60,975 bases of DNA from Chitinophagales bacterium (GCA_015487695.1 WFPF01000040.1:1-60975); one strand, 5' to 3'. Numbered from the stretch's first letter, positions 39,306 to 49,550 are shown. Notes: generated by a model not told the origin, from the sequence alone. Made by a program: numbers and translations.

Positions 39306-42300
39306 ATGAAAAAAATTTTACTGGCTTTTTTTATCATTCTAGGTTTCATGAAAGTCGCTACAGCACAGCGTGCTGGCGAAATTCAGGGCCGCATACTCAA
39401 TGAAAAAGGCGAGGGTATTCCGTTTGCCAATGTGGTGGTTTTTAGAAACAACATACAGGTCATGGGTACGGCAACAGACTTTGAAGGATTCTTCTCTTTG
39501 AAGCCGCTTGAGCCGGGCAATTACAAATTAATTGCTTCTTACCTGGGAAAAAATGTGGAAGTGAATAATATCTCGGTAGATGCTTCAAAAACCACATTCC
39601 TCAAGGATATCATTTTATCCACAGCCCAAACCCTTGAAACGGTGACAGTCAAATATGAAGAGCCTCCCGTGGATGTAGGGAAACCGGAATCGGGTGACTC
39701 GAGGGACCGGGAGGAGATAGAGCGCATGCCGAAAAACAACCTGGCAGGTATCATCGGAAACACAGCGATGACATACCAGGGCGATGATGATGAATTAATC
39801 AGCATTGCAGGCTCCAGAGGATATGGCACCAAATATCTTATTGACGGGGTAGATCTTACGGGTTTGGTTGACCTTCCCAATGATGCCATTGACCAGATTG
39901 AAGTTATTACGGGAGGTGTAGATGCCAGTCAGGGTGACTTTACCGGAGGGGTAGTGAATATTTCAACTCGTGGCCCTTCCAATACAGTACATGGTTCGTT
40001 GGAGTATTTGACTTCAGAATACCTGGATCCTTTTGGATACAATGAAGCACGGTTCAGTTTGCTTGGACCATTGACCAAGCAGTTTGCAGGAACAGATTCG
40101 GCCCGGACAAATTTGGGATATCTATTATCGGGTAAGGTCATCTTCGAAAAGGAGTCGGATCCTCCCGGGATTCCTATTTTTTATGTCAATGACACAAAGT
40201 TAGAGGAGTTGAAGGCGAATCCTCTTGTTCCGTCAAGAACCGGAGAAGGCTTCAATAAGGCTACTGAGTTTATCCGGAAAGAGGACTTGGTGTCGTCCTA
40301 TGTCAGACGAAATAATAATGACTGGCAGGCCAACTTTTTCGGAAAGCTCGACTACAAACCAACGATGACCACGAATCTGACCTTCGGGGCAAATTACCTT
40401 CACAGTAACAATAATGCCAACATAAGGGTATATGAAATGTTTAACTCGGAGAACAACCCGAAAGTCTACTCGGATGACCTGCGTCTATATACCAAATTCA
40501 CGCAGCGATTCAGAACGACAGAGAAGGAACAGACGAGTGGTTATACAATCAGCAGTGCCTACTACACCATTCAGGTGAATTATCAATACAATCAGGACAT
40601 TGTTGAAGACCGCAATCACAGGAGAAATCCTTTTGAGTATGGCTATATAGGTAAATTCAATACATTTCGTGAGCCGGTATATTTCTATACAGAGGATTCC
40701 GTAACCGGCAAAGAGGCATTTCGACTTTTCGGATATCGTGATACGGCCGTTACTTATGAGCCGGGAACAGCCAATCCGGTTTTGGCTCGTTATACTGAGC
40801 AATATTATGATCTCTTTGATCCAAATAACTTGACAGATGTAGTTTTGGGTGGAGGCCTTCGCAACGGTGACTTCACGCAATCACTCTATTCCTATTCCAT
40901 GTGGTACAATCCGGGGGTTCCTTACACCAGATACAGCAACTCGGACAACACGCAGTTCGGAGGTCGTTTTGATGCTTCCGTTGACCTGAAGAAAAGTACG
41001 AAAGACGAAATAAATAAACACTCCATTGAATTTGGTTTTGAATACGAACAACGTGTAGAACGCAGCTATTCCGTGTCTCCTTTTGGCTTATGGGGCCTGG
41101 CCCGACAGCTTACCAACTTTCATCTGAACAACCTGGACGTTTCCAATCCCTATTATCTGGTAAACGGTGATACTGTCCACTACACCGAATATCAGGGAGA
41201 AGTGGGTGAGTTTGATTCTATCTTTTACTATCGCAGATACGACCAACAGGATCAAACCTACTTCGATATCAAGCTGAGAGAAAAACTGGGCATACCGGTA
41301 AACAGCCTTGAGTTTATCAATCTGGATAACATTGATCCGGAGCTCCTTTCTCTGAATATGTTTAGCCCCGATGAGTTGATTAATGGTGGAAACAGGGTTG
41401 TGAACACCCGGGGTTATGATTACTACGGAAACAAATTGTCACAGGCTCCTTCATTTGCCGACTTCTTTTATGACTATATGGATAACAACGGAAATGGCCG
41501 GTTTGATTTTGGTGACTACTATACCCGCAACCTCGATGCCTACAGACCGATTTATACCGGAGCTTACATTCAGGACCGTTTCAACATCGGAAGGGTGCTG
41601 TTCAGAGTAGGACTGCGGGTTGACCGTTTTGATGCCAACCAAAAGGTATTGCGCGATCAATACTCGCTCTATGCCATCCGTACGGTGGAGGAAGTGACTA
41701 CCATTAACGGAAACGCTGTCAATCATCCGTCTACCGTTGACAATACATTTGCCGTTTATGTGGATGACAGAAACAATCCGTCCAAAATATTGGGATACCG
41801 CGATGGAGACACCTGGTACAATGCGGAAGGAACACAAATTATGGATCCGGGCGTCATAGCCAACCAGACGACTACCGGTGTGATTGCACCTTATCTGGTT
41901 GATCCCACGGCCAATATCAAAGATCCTGACAATTTTGATGTAGATGCTTCTTTCCAGGATTACAATCCCCAGTTTACGGTGATGCCACGGATTGCATTCT
42001 CTTTCCCGATTACGGAAACGGCCATGTTCACGGCTCACTATGATGTGCTGACGCAAAGACCCCTGGGCAGAAACGAAGCAACTCCTTACCATTATTACTT
42101 TTTGGAAGAGATTGCTACTGACGGTGTAATTCCGAACCCGAACCTTAAGCCGGAAAAAACGATCAATTATCAATTGGGCTTCCAGCAGGCACTGAGTGAC
42201 AAGTCCGCTTTGAAGATTTCTGCCTACTACCGTGAGATGCGTGATATGATGCAGGTTACAAGGATTCTCTACGCATACCCGACCGATTACACGACTTATG

Positions 42301-43031
42301 GGAATGTGGATTTTGGAACCGTGAAGGGCTTGAACATTAAATATGATCTGATCCGAAGAGTAAATAATATACGCTTCACAGGGGCCTATACGCTCCAGTT
42401 TGCCTCAGGTACCGGATCGAACACTACTTCTCAGCTGGGACTGATCAATGCCGGTCAACCAAACCTGCGTGCCATTGTTCCACTGAACAATGACGTTCGA
42501 CACCAGTTCCTGCTTGATCTGGATTATCGCTTTGCTTCCGGAAGAGATTACACGGGCCCACGTGTCAACGGAAAACCCATCTTCGAGAATGCCGGATTGT
42601 TGCTACAGATGAGAGCCCGTACGGGTGAACCGTATACCCGCCAGTCGAATCCGACTCCTACGGCTATGTTTGGCGTAGCTTCCCGCTCTACCTTGCTGGG
42701 CTCTATCAATGGCTCTAGGTTGCCTTTCAACTTTAAGATTGACCTTGCCATGGACAAAGACATCGCCATCAGCGGAGGCAAAAAACCCATGTTTGTCAAT
42801 GTATATCTGAAAGTTCAGAATCTCCTCAATTCCAGAATTGTAAGGGGTGTGTACCGCTATACGGGAAGCCCGACAGATGATGGCTATATCAGTTCACCTT
42901 TTGCTCAGGAATTAATAAGAGGTCAGGTTGATCAACAGGCATTCATTGATCAGTACACAATCAAAATGAGGAATCCGGGCAATTTTGCATTGCCAAGGCG
43001 GGTCCAACTCGGTGTTAAACTCAAGTTTTAA
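39306..43031 (+). CDS. TonB-dependent receptor with carboxypeptidase-regulatory-like N-terminal domain
   Basis: 1241 aa; signal peptide; 'AGEIQGRILNEKGEGIPFANVVVFRNN'; plug 'SIAGSRGYGTKYLIDGVDLTGLVDLPNDAIDQIEVITGGVDASQGDFTGGVVNISTRG'; C-terminal barrel ending 'RRVQLGVKLKF'. Confidence 0.93.
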   Translation: MKKILLAFFIILGFMKVATAQRAGEIQGRILNEKGEGIPFANVVVFRNNIQVMGTATDFEGFFSLKPLEPGNYKLIASYLGKNVEVNNISVDASKTTFLKDIILSTAQTLETVTVKYEEPPVDVGKPESGDSRDREEIERMPKNNLAGIIGNTAMTYQGDDDELISIAGSRGYGTKYLIDGVDLTGLVDLPNDAIDQIEVITGGVDASQGDFTGGVVNISTRGPSNTVHGSLEYLTSEYLDPFGYNEARFSLLGPLTKQFAGTDSARTNLGYLLSGKVIFEKESDPPGIPIFYVNDTKLEELKANPLVPSRTGEGFNKATEFIRKEDLVSSYVRRNNNDWQANFFGKLDYKPTMTTNLTFGANYLHSNNNANIRVYEMFNSENNPKVYSDDLRLYTKFTQRFRTTEKEQTSGYTISSAYYTIQVNYQYNQDIVEDRNHRRNPFEYGYIGKFNTFREPVYFYTEDSVTGKEAFRLFGYRDTAVTYEPGTANPVLARYTEQYYDLFDPNNLTDVVLGGGLRNGDFTQSLYSYSMWYNPGVPYTRYSNSDNTQFGGRFDASVDLKKSTKDEINKHSIEFGFEYEQRVERSYSVSPFGLWGLARQLTNFHLNNLDVSNPYYLVNGDTVHYTEYQGEVGEFDSIFYYRRYDQQDQTYFDIKLREKLGIPVNSLEFINLDNIDPELLSLNMFSPDELINGGNRVVNTRGYDYYGNKLSQAPSFADFFYDYMDNNGNGRFDFGDYYTRNLDAYRPIYTGAYIQDRFNIGRVLFRVGLRVDRFDANQKVLRDQYSLYAIRTVEEVTTINGNAVNHPSTVDNTFAVYVDDRNNPSKILGYRDGDTWYNAEGTQIMDPGVIANQTTTGVIAPYLVDPTANIKDPDNFDVDASFQDYNPQFTVMPRIAFSFPITETAMFTAHYDVLTQRPLGRNEATPYHYYFLEEIATDGVIPNPNLKPEKTINYQLGFQQALSDKSALKISAYYREMRDMMQVTRILYAYPTDYTTYGNVDFGTVKGLNIKYDLIRRVNNIRFTGAYTLQFASGTGSNTTSQLGLINAGQPNLRAIVPLNNDVRHQFLLDLDYRFASGRDYTGPRVNGKPIFENAGLLLQMRARTGEPYTRQSNPTPTAMFGVASRSTLLGSINGSRLPFNFKIDLAMDKDIAISGGKKPMFVNVYLKVQNLLNSRIVRGVYRYTGSPTDDGYISSPFAQELIRGQVDQQAFIDQYTIKMRNPGNFALPRRVQLGVKLKF

Positions 43032-43050
43032 ATAGAATAGAATATATAAA

Positions 43051-46000
43051 ATGATTCAAATGATAAAGCAATCGTTAAAAGTTATTGCTCTTTCCGGCAT
43101 TTTCTTCTCCTTCCAGTTTTTGGGTGCTACTGAGAATATTGGCCAGCTTACAAGCAATGAAAAACAAACCAGGTCTTTCAAGATGGCGGAAGCTTGTACA
43201 CCGGCCACTTCGCAAACAGACCTGGAGATCAACAACGTACGGACACGCCTTCTTGCCGGAGGTGATCTTTGGTGGGATTTGGCCAATGCCAAATATGAAG
43301 TGCCGAAGGTGGAGCCGGGCTCAGGTCAGGTATCAAAACACTCCCTCTTTGCAGGTGCCCTGTGGATCGGTGGAATTGATGCCGGGGGACAATTGAAAAT
43401 TGCCGCTCAGACCTACAGGCAGTCGGGAAATGATTTCTGGACCGGCCCGCTCGATGCACAGGGTTCTGTCAATGATGAGGTTTGTTCAAAATTTGACAAG
43501 CACTGGCAGGTTTACCGGGGTGAAATCAATGACGTGATCAAGAAATTCGAGGATAAAGGGAGTATCAGCATTTCAGATGTTCCCAAAAATATCAGGGAAT
43601 GGCCCGGAAGAGGGAATCCTTTTGCCATCGGAGCCAACAATATTCCGCTCAACCTGGATGTAAATAAATCGCTGGCACCTTTTATCGATCGAAACGGAGA
43701 CGGAATCTACAATCCGGAAGACGGAGATTATCCGGATGTAAAAGGAGATCAGGCCATTTGGTGGGTTTACAATGACAAAGGAAATATTCACACCGAGACG
43801 GGAGGGGAAGCCATTGGCCTGGAGATTAAAGCCCTCGCTTTTGCTTTTAAGACCAGCGATGAGATCAATGACATGACCTTCTACCAGTACGATGTTTCCA
43901 ACTTCTCGACCATTGTACTCGATAGTGTATTCTTCGGCCAATGGGTAGATCCCGATTTAGGGAACTTTCAGGATGACTTTGTGGGCTGTGATACTACAAG
44001 GGGCCTGGGCATCTGCTACAACGGTGATGCCGTGGATGAGGGGGCACAGGGATATGGAGAGAACCCGCCACTGATTGGTGTGGACTTTTTCCAAGGTCCC
44101 CTTAAATATAAATATGATAACACAGGATCAATTGTAGATTCGGTCAGACTGGGGATGTCCAAGTTTCTTTATTACAACAATGACTTCTCGACCATCGGAA
44201 ACCCGGAAGTGGCCTCTCACTACTATGGTTATTTGTCAGGAACCTGGAAAGACGGAAGCCCCTTCACTTTTGGTGGCAATGGCTACAATACCGGAGTTCC
44301 CTTTGACTTCATGTTCCCAAGCGATCCGGCCGACAATTCACCGGATGCATGGAGCGAATGTTCGGAAGGCAATACCCCTGCCGACAGGCGTTTCCTGCAG
44401 TCAGCCGGTCCATTCCGCCTTGAGCCGGGAGCCAAAAACCAGGTGGTAGTTGGTGTCGTATGGGTGCGTCCCCCCAATCAGTCCGGTTGCCGAGCTGATT
44501 TTGATGCCTTGCGTCTTGCGGATGATAAGGCGCAGGCACTCTATGACAATAATTTTGTTGTAATTGGAGGACCGAGTGCCCCAGATCTTGCCATAAGGGA
44601 GTTGGATAAGGAAATTGTTATAAGTATGGAAAACTATTTAAATGAAGATGTTGAACTATATGAAAAGGCAGACCCGGTCATAAAATCAATTATTGAAGGA
44701 CTTGGTGATCCGTTGATTACGGATTCTACGTATAATTTTGAAGGATACATTGTTTACCAATTGCGCAATAATCAGGTTACGCCACGTGAATTTGTGGATG
44801 CAAGTAAAGCAAGGGCTATATTTCAGGTAGATATAGAAAATGGTATCAGCAAAATTATAAATTACAAAGAGGACTTTGTTGTAGGCGCATTGGTGCCTCA
44901 ATTAATGGTGAATGGAAATGACAAAGGCATCAGCCACACATTGAATGTGACCGAGGATGCTTTTGCAACAGGGTCAAAGGAATTGGTTAATCATAAGCGC
45001 TACTATTTCTCAATAGTTGCTTATGCTTATAATAATTACATACCCTATGAGCCGGGCAATCCACAAAGCCAGTTAGAGCCATTTCTTCTGGGAGCTGAAA
45101 ATATAAAAGTATACTCTGCCATACCCCATAAAACTGCACCGGAGGCGGGTGGTACTATTCTTAATTCCTCCTATGGTGATGAGCCTGAAATCAAAAGACT
45201 GGAAGGAATGGGCAATGGCTACCGCGTGCTTGAACTTACCAAGGCTACGATGGATGAGATACTTACCAATGCATCGGCCCCTTATCCTGAGTATCAGTCC
45301 GGCTTCGGACCGGTAGACATTAAGATATACGATCCGATGAAGGTGCCCAATGCAGACTTTGAACTTCAGCTAGTTGATATCTATCCGCGATTGGGCAACA
45401 AAAAGATACTGGATGAGCGATCCACGTGGATATTAATTAACAAGGAATTAAATGACACCATCTATTCAGAACGAACAATTGCGATTAAGAACGAGCAGAT
45501 AATTCCTGAATATGGGTTCTCCATTACAATTAAGCAAACCGCCAATCCGGGACAGAGCTCTGCAATTAATAATGGTTTCCTTGAGGCCTCCATGGAATTT
45601 GAAAACACCAAGATAAAGTGGTTAAGTGGGATATCCGATGGAGAAGGCAAAATTGGAGCCAGTGGATTCTTTAACTGGATTCGCTCCGGAACATCCATAG
45701 ATGCAAATAATCCTTCTCCTTACGATGACTATGATCAGCCTGGGAAGTTAGATGAAGAAGAAATATATGAAAATGTCTTAGATGGTACATGGGCTCCTGC
45801 AGCCCTCACGGGAGGCTTTAATCAGGATCCTATGGATAATCCCTTTGCTCCGGGGCGAAAGGCCATTGGCCTTTTCAGTATGTTGCGCCTCGACAGCCTT
45901 GCAAGTGTCGATGTAGTCTTTACTCCGGACAAATCGAAATGGACCCGTTGTGTGGTCGTGGAAACCCAACCCGATCCGGCCCTGGCCGAGGGAGGTGCTA

Positions 46001-46926
46001 TCAAACTGGGTCTTCGTCAGCATGCCTCCCTCAATCTGGACGGAACTTATTCGACTACGGAAATCGGAAGATCCTGGTTCCCGGGATATGCGGTCAATCT
46101 GGAAACCGGAAAACGGCTTAATATCATTTTCGGTGAGGATTCATGGCTTACGGCCGAGAATGGCAATGATATGATTTGGAATCCAACTTCAAGGACAAGC
46201 ATCCCAACCGGACCCAGAGGATTTACCTACATGTTCGGAGGTAAGCATTACCTCTACATCAGCAATACGGAATATGACGAAGGAGATCAATTCTACAATG
46301 ATTATACCACTAGTATTAATGAACTCTTTGCCATTCAGAATGTCTTTGCAAAAACACTTTGGGTGAGCATTCCGATGCTGCAAAACGGCTTTGAACTGAA
46401 ATCATTCGATGAAGGACTGATTCCGACCGAAACCCGGGTACGCCTGAGAGTTGGACGGGCCTACACGGATTACAATCCGGACGGAGATCCTGAAGTTCAG
46501 CCAAGATATTTCTTCTCGACCAAAGGATGGGCTCCCGAAACGGGGAATCTAGCAGTTGCGGACACAGCTTTGGATGATATTCGAGTGGTTCCGAACCCTT
46601 ATTATGCTTATTCAGAATATGAAGCTAGCCAGGCGGACCGCAGGGTGAAAATCACCAACCTGCCGCCTCAATGTACCATTACTATTTACTCTACAGACGG
46701 TGTGTTGATTCGCAGATTTGTCAGGGATAACCCAGCAGATGCAACTCAGGGTGCGCTATTTGAGGAGGAAAACTTTGATACTACCCTTGATTGGGACTTA
46801 CGTAATGATAAGAATATTCCGATTGCCAGTGGCATCTACATCATTCATATCAGCGCCCCCGGAGTAGGTGAAAAAACCGTAAAATGGTTTGGTGTGATGC
46901 GACCCCTTGATTTTGACAATTTCTAA
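43051..46926 (+). CDS. Large secreted protein with a FlgD-like/T9SS-like C-terminal Ig module
   Basis: 1291 aa; signal peptide; 'DRNGDGIYNPEDGDYPDV'; C-terminus 'DIRVVPNPYYAYSEYEASQADRRVKITNLPPQCTITIYSTDGVLIRRF...LDWDLRNDKNIPIASGIYIIHISAPGVGEKTVKWFGVMRPLDFDNF'. Confidence 0.75.
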   Translation: MIQMIKQSLKVIALSGIFFSFQFLGATENIGQLTSNEKQTRSFKMAEACTPATSQTDLEINNVRTRLLAGGDLWWDLANAKYEVPKVEPGSGQVSKHSLFAGALWIGGIDAGGQLKIAAQTYRQSGNDFWTGPLDAQGSVNDEVCSKFDKHWQVYRGEINDVIKKFEDKGSISISDVPKNIREWPGRGNPFAIGANNIPLNLDVNKSLAPFIDRNGDGIYNPEDGDYPDVKGDQAIWWVYNDKGNIHTETGGEAIGLEIKALAFAFKTSDEINDMTFYQYDVSNFSTIVLDSVFFGQWVDPDLGNFQDDFVGCDTTRGLGICYNGDAVDEGAQGYGENPPLIGVDFFQGPLKYKYDNTGSIVDSVRLGMSKFLYYNNDFSTIGNPEVASHYYGYLSGTWKDGSPFTFGGNGYNTGVPFDFMFPSDPADNSPDAWSECSEGNTPADRRFLQSAGPFRLEPGAKNQVVVGVVWVRPPNQSGCRADFDALRLADDKAQALYDNNFVVIGGPSAPDLAIRELDKEIVISMENYLNEDVELYEKADPVIKSIIEGLGDPLITDSTYNFEGYIVYQLRNNQVTPREFVDASKARAIFQVDIENGISKIINYKEDFVVGALVPQLMVNGNDKGISHTLNVTEDAFATGSKELVNHKRYYFSIVAYAYNNYIPYEPGNPQSQLEPFLLGAENIKVYSAIPHKTAPEAGGTILNSSYGDEPEIKRLEGMGNGYRVLELTKATMDEILTNASAPYPEYQSGFGPVDIKIYDPMKVPNADFELQLVDIYPRLGNKKILDERSTWILINKELNDTIYSERTIAIKNEQIIPEYGFSITIKQTANPGQSSAINNGFLEASMEFENTKIKWLSGISDGEGKIGASGFFNWIRSGTSIDANNPSPYDDYDQPGKLDEEEIYENVLDGTWAPAALTGGFNQDPMDNPFAPGRKAIGLFSMLRLDSLASVDVVFTPDKSKWTRCVVVETQPDPALAEGGAIKLGLRQHASLNLDGTYSTTEIGRSWFPGYAVNLETGKRLNIIFGEDSWLTAENGNDMIWNPTSRTSIPTGPRGFTYMFGGKHYLYISNTEYDEGDQFYNDYTTSINELFAIQNVFAKTLWVSIPMLQNGFELKSFDEGLIPTETRVRLRVGRAYTDYNPDGDPEVQPRYFFSTKGWAPETGNLAVADTALDDIRVVPNPYYAYSEYEASQADRRVKITNLPPQCTITIYSTDGVLIRRFVRDNPADATQGALFEEENFDTTLDWDLRNDKNIPIASGIYIIHISAPGVGEKTVKWFGVMRPLDFDNF

Positions 46927-46945
46927 TGAGAGCAACAATATAACC

Positions 46946-48022
46946 ATGAGAAAATATTTTATGAAAAGGATTATTCTGAGCTTCTTGTGTCTTGTGACAG
47001 TTTCAATGACCGCCTTTGCAGGAAACCCTGACAGGGCGGGTCAGGCTGGGGCTTCGGAATTATTGATCAATCCCTGGGCACGAAGTCTGGGCCTGAACGG
47101 AATTAATCTGGCCTCGGTAAAAGGCATTGAAGCCATGCGCCTCAATGTGGGGGGGCTCGTATTTCTGGATAAAAGCCAGGCCTATGTTTCGCACACGCAA
47201 TATCTGGTGGGAAGTGAAATTACCATCAATGCAATGGGCTTTGCTCAGAAAGTGGGGGACGGTGCTTTTGGTATTACGGTGATGAGCCTTGGATTTGGAG
47301 ATATTCCGGTTACAACAAACGCACTTCCTGATGGAGGCCTTGGCACCTTTTCGCCCCAGTTCATAAATATTGGACTGGCTTATTCCCGTTCATTTGCGGA
47401 TTTTATACATGGGGGATTCGTGCTCAGAATAATAAATGAGTCAATTGCTAATGTTTCAGCCAGTGGGGTTGCTATTGATGCAGGCCTGGTCTATACCACG
47501 GGAAATGATGATTACCCTGAGAAGTTTAAATTCGGAGTTTCGCTAAGAAACGTAGGCACACCCATGACCTTCAGAGGTGATGGTCTCCAATTTAAGACTG
47601 ATGTGATAACAGGATTGTACAAACAAAATGCACAGCAGATATCGCAGGCATTTGAATTGCCTTCGCAGCTGAATATCGGTGTATCCTATGATATACATCT
47701 TGCTGATAAGCACCGCCTGACGGCCAGTGCAAGCTTCAACTCAAATGCATTTTACCGAGATCAGTTCGGTATTGGTGTGGAATATGGCCTCAGCCTCAAC
47801 GGCAGAGAGATATTTATGCTACGCGGAGGCTATAAATATGAAGCCGGGCTGACGGATACACGCTTGCGCAGAAATGCACATACGGGATTTGCCGGTGGTT
47901 TTACAGTGGACATCCCCTTCAGCAAGGATGAGAGCCTGCCACGCATGGGCATTGACTATGCATTCCGCTCTTCAGATCCGTTCAGCGGAAGCCACAGCGT
48001 GGGCGTGCACCTCGATTTCTAA
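46946..48022 (+). CDS. PorV/PorQ family outer membrane protein
   Basis: 'GNPDRAGQAGASELLINPWARSLGLNGINLASVKGIEAMRLNVGGLVF', FadL/PorV-like barrel, C-term 'GSHSVGVHLDF'; start refined to MRKYFMKRIIL. Confidence 0.85.
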   Translation: MRKYFMKRIILSFLCLVTVSMTAFAGNPDRAGQAGASELLINPWARSLGLNGINLASVKGIEAMRLNVGGLVFLDKSQAYVSHTQYLVGSEITINAMGFAQKVGDGAFGITVMSLGFGDIPVTTNALPDGGLGTFSPQFINIGLAYSRSFADFIHGGFVLRIINESIANVSASGVAIDAGLVYTTGNDDYPEKFKFGVSLRNVGTPMTFRGDGLQFKTDVITGLYKQNAQQISQAFELPSQLNIGVSYDIHLADKHRLTASASFNSNAFYRDQFGIGVEYGLSLNGREIFMLRGGYKYEAGLTDTRLRRNAHTGFAGGFTVDIPFSKDESLPRMGIDYAFRSSDPFSGSHSVGVHLDF

Positions 48023-48109
48023 AAAGTAACTTAACTTTGCAATAAAATGAGACGTTTCTACCAAGGTGGGAGCGTTTCTTTTTTAATGCTAACGGATAAA
48101 GACTGTACC

Positions 48110-48586
48110 ATGAGCCAGAAAAAATATTTCACCCAGGAAGGATATGATAAGCTGAAGAAGGAACTCGAGTACCTGACAACGCGCGAACGGGCCAAAATTG
48201 CCAACCAGATAGCGGAAGCCAGGGAGAAAGGGGACCTTTCGGAAAATGCAGAATATGATGCTGCTAAAGAAGCCCAGGGACTGCTGGAACTGAGAATCAA
48301 CAAGATGCAGGAGGTGCTTGCCAATGCGCGGGTGCTGGATGAAAAATCGATTGATACCTCCAAAGTGCAGGTGCTCACAACGGTGCGTGTGATGAACAGG
48401 AAATTGAAAAAGGAGCAAAAATTCACGCTGGTAACGGAAACGGAAGCAGACTTTAAAAAAGGAAAAATATCTACCGGTTCGCCCATTGGCAACGGACTGC
48501 TCGGAAAGAAAGTGGGAGATGTGATCAATATTCCCATTCCGAATGGAAGCATTGAATTTGAGATCCTTGAAATTACCGTGGAATAA
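48110..48586 (+). CDS. greA: Transcription elongation factor GreA
   Basis: 'YFTQEGYDKLKKELEYLTTRERAKIANQIAEAREKGDLSENAEYDAAKEAQG'. Confidence 0.96.
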   Translation: MSQKKYFTQEGYDKLKKELEYLTTRERAKIANQIAEAREKGDLSENAEYDAAKEAQGLLELRINKMQEVLANARVLDEKSIDTSKVQVLTTVRVMNRKLKKEQKFTLVTETEADFKKGKISTGSPIGNGLLGKKVGDVINIPIPNGSIEFEILEITVE

Positions 48587-48597
48587 ATTCTAGTCTT

Positions 48598-48993
48598 ATG
48601 GCCAGCATATTCACCCGGATCATAGAAGGAGAGATACCCTCCTACAAAATTGCGGAAAGCGATTGCTGCTATGCTTTTCTGGACATCAATCCCCTGACAA
48701 AGGGACACACCCTGGTCGTTCCAAAGCAGGAGATTGATTATCTTTTTGACCTTGACAATGAGCTTTATGCGGAATTGATGCTTTTTGCCAGGAAAATTGC
48801 ACCGGCCATCGAAAAAACCGTTCCTTGTGAGCGAATAGGCATGGCCGTTCTGGGCCTTGAGGTGCCCCATGCACACATTCATCTGATTCCCATCCGATCT
48901 ATTGCCGATCTTGATTTTTCCAAACCCAAGCTGAAACTTAGCGAATCGGAGTTTAATTCTCTGGCCGCCCGGATTCGTGCCAATCTGGATTAA
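48598..48993 (+). CDS. HIT family hydrolase
   Basis: 'IFTRIIEGEIPSYKIAESDCCYAFLDINPLTKGHTLVVPK', 'HAHIHLIPI'. Confidence 0.95.
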   Translation: MASIFTRIIEGEIPSYKIAESDCCYAFLDINPLTKGHTLVVPKQEIDYLFDLDNELYAELMLFARKIAPAIEKTVPCERIGMAVLGLEVPHAHIHLIPIRSIADLDFSKPKLKLSESEFNSLAARIRANLD

Positions 48994-49550
48994 AGAATCC
49001 GGTCCGGATTGTCCTTTAAAAATTGGGACCAGCCTTTTTTCCCCTTGCTTCGTCCAATGGGGTTGCTGCATGTCAGGTGATGGCATATAGCAGTAGCCAG
49101 CGCATCGGTTGCATCGGCAAAGCTCGGTGAACCGTCAAATTCAATCAAATGACGAAGCATTCCGGCTACCTGCTCCTTGTTGGCATTTCCGTTGCCTGTG
49201 ATGGCCTGCTTTATACGTCTGGGGGCATACTCTTCCACCGGGAGTTCAAACTGAAGAGCAGCTGCGATGGCCACTCCCTGTGCCCGCCCCAACTTAAGCA
49301 TCGACTGTACATTCTTCCCGAAAAAGGGAGCTTCGATGGCCACCTCTGTAGGGTGGTAATGTTTAATAAGTTTTACCGTTTTATCATGAATGATATGAAG
49401 ACGTTTGTAGTGGCTCTTGTATTTCTCAAGCCGGATGACGCCCATCGACTCCAGTGTGAGTTCCTTCTTGCGGACAGAAATGATGCTATACCCCATGATG
49501 GTACTTCCGGGATCAATACCGAGGATCACACTAACTTTGTCTTTGCTCAT
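48990..49550 (-). CDS. ruvC: Holliday junction resolvase RuvC
   Basis: 'ILGIDPGSTIMGYSII', 'VAIEAPFFGKNVQSMLKLGRAQGVAIAAAL', 'YAPRRIKQAITGNGNANKEQV'. Confidence 0.95.
   Translation of the reverse strand: MSKDKVSVILGIDPGSTIMGYSIISVRKKELTLESMGVIRLEKYKSHYKRLHIIHDKTVKLIKHYHPTEVAIEAPFFGKNVQSMLKLGRAQGVAIAAALQFELPVEEYAPRRIKQAITGNGNANKEQVAGMLRHLIEFDGSPSFADATDALATAICHHLTCSNPIGRSKGKKGWSQFLKDNPDRIL

Noticed and set aside
41451-42173. 240-aa minus-strand ORF
   Set aside because: Antisense to the TonB-dependent receptor barrel; no recognisable family.
48058-49086. 342-aa minus-strand ORF
   Set aside because: Spans antisense of greA and HIT genes; Ser-rich composition typical of a mirrored frame.
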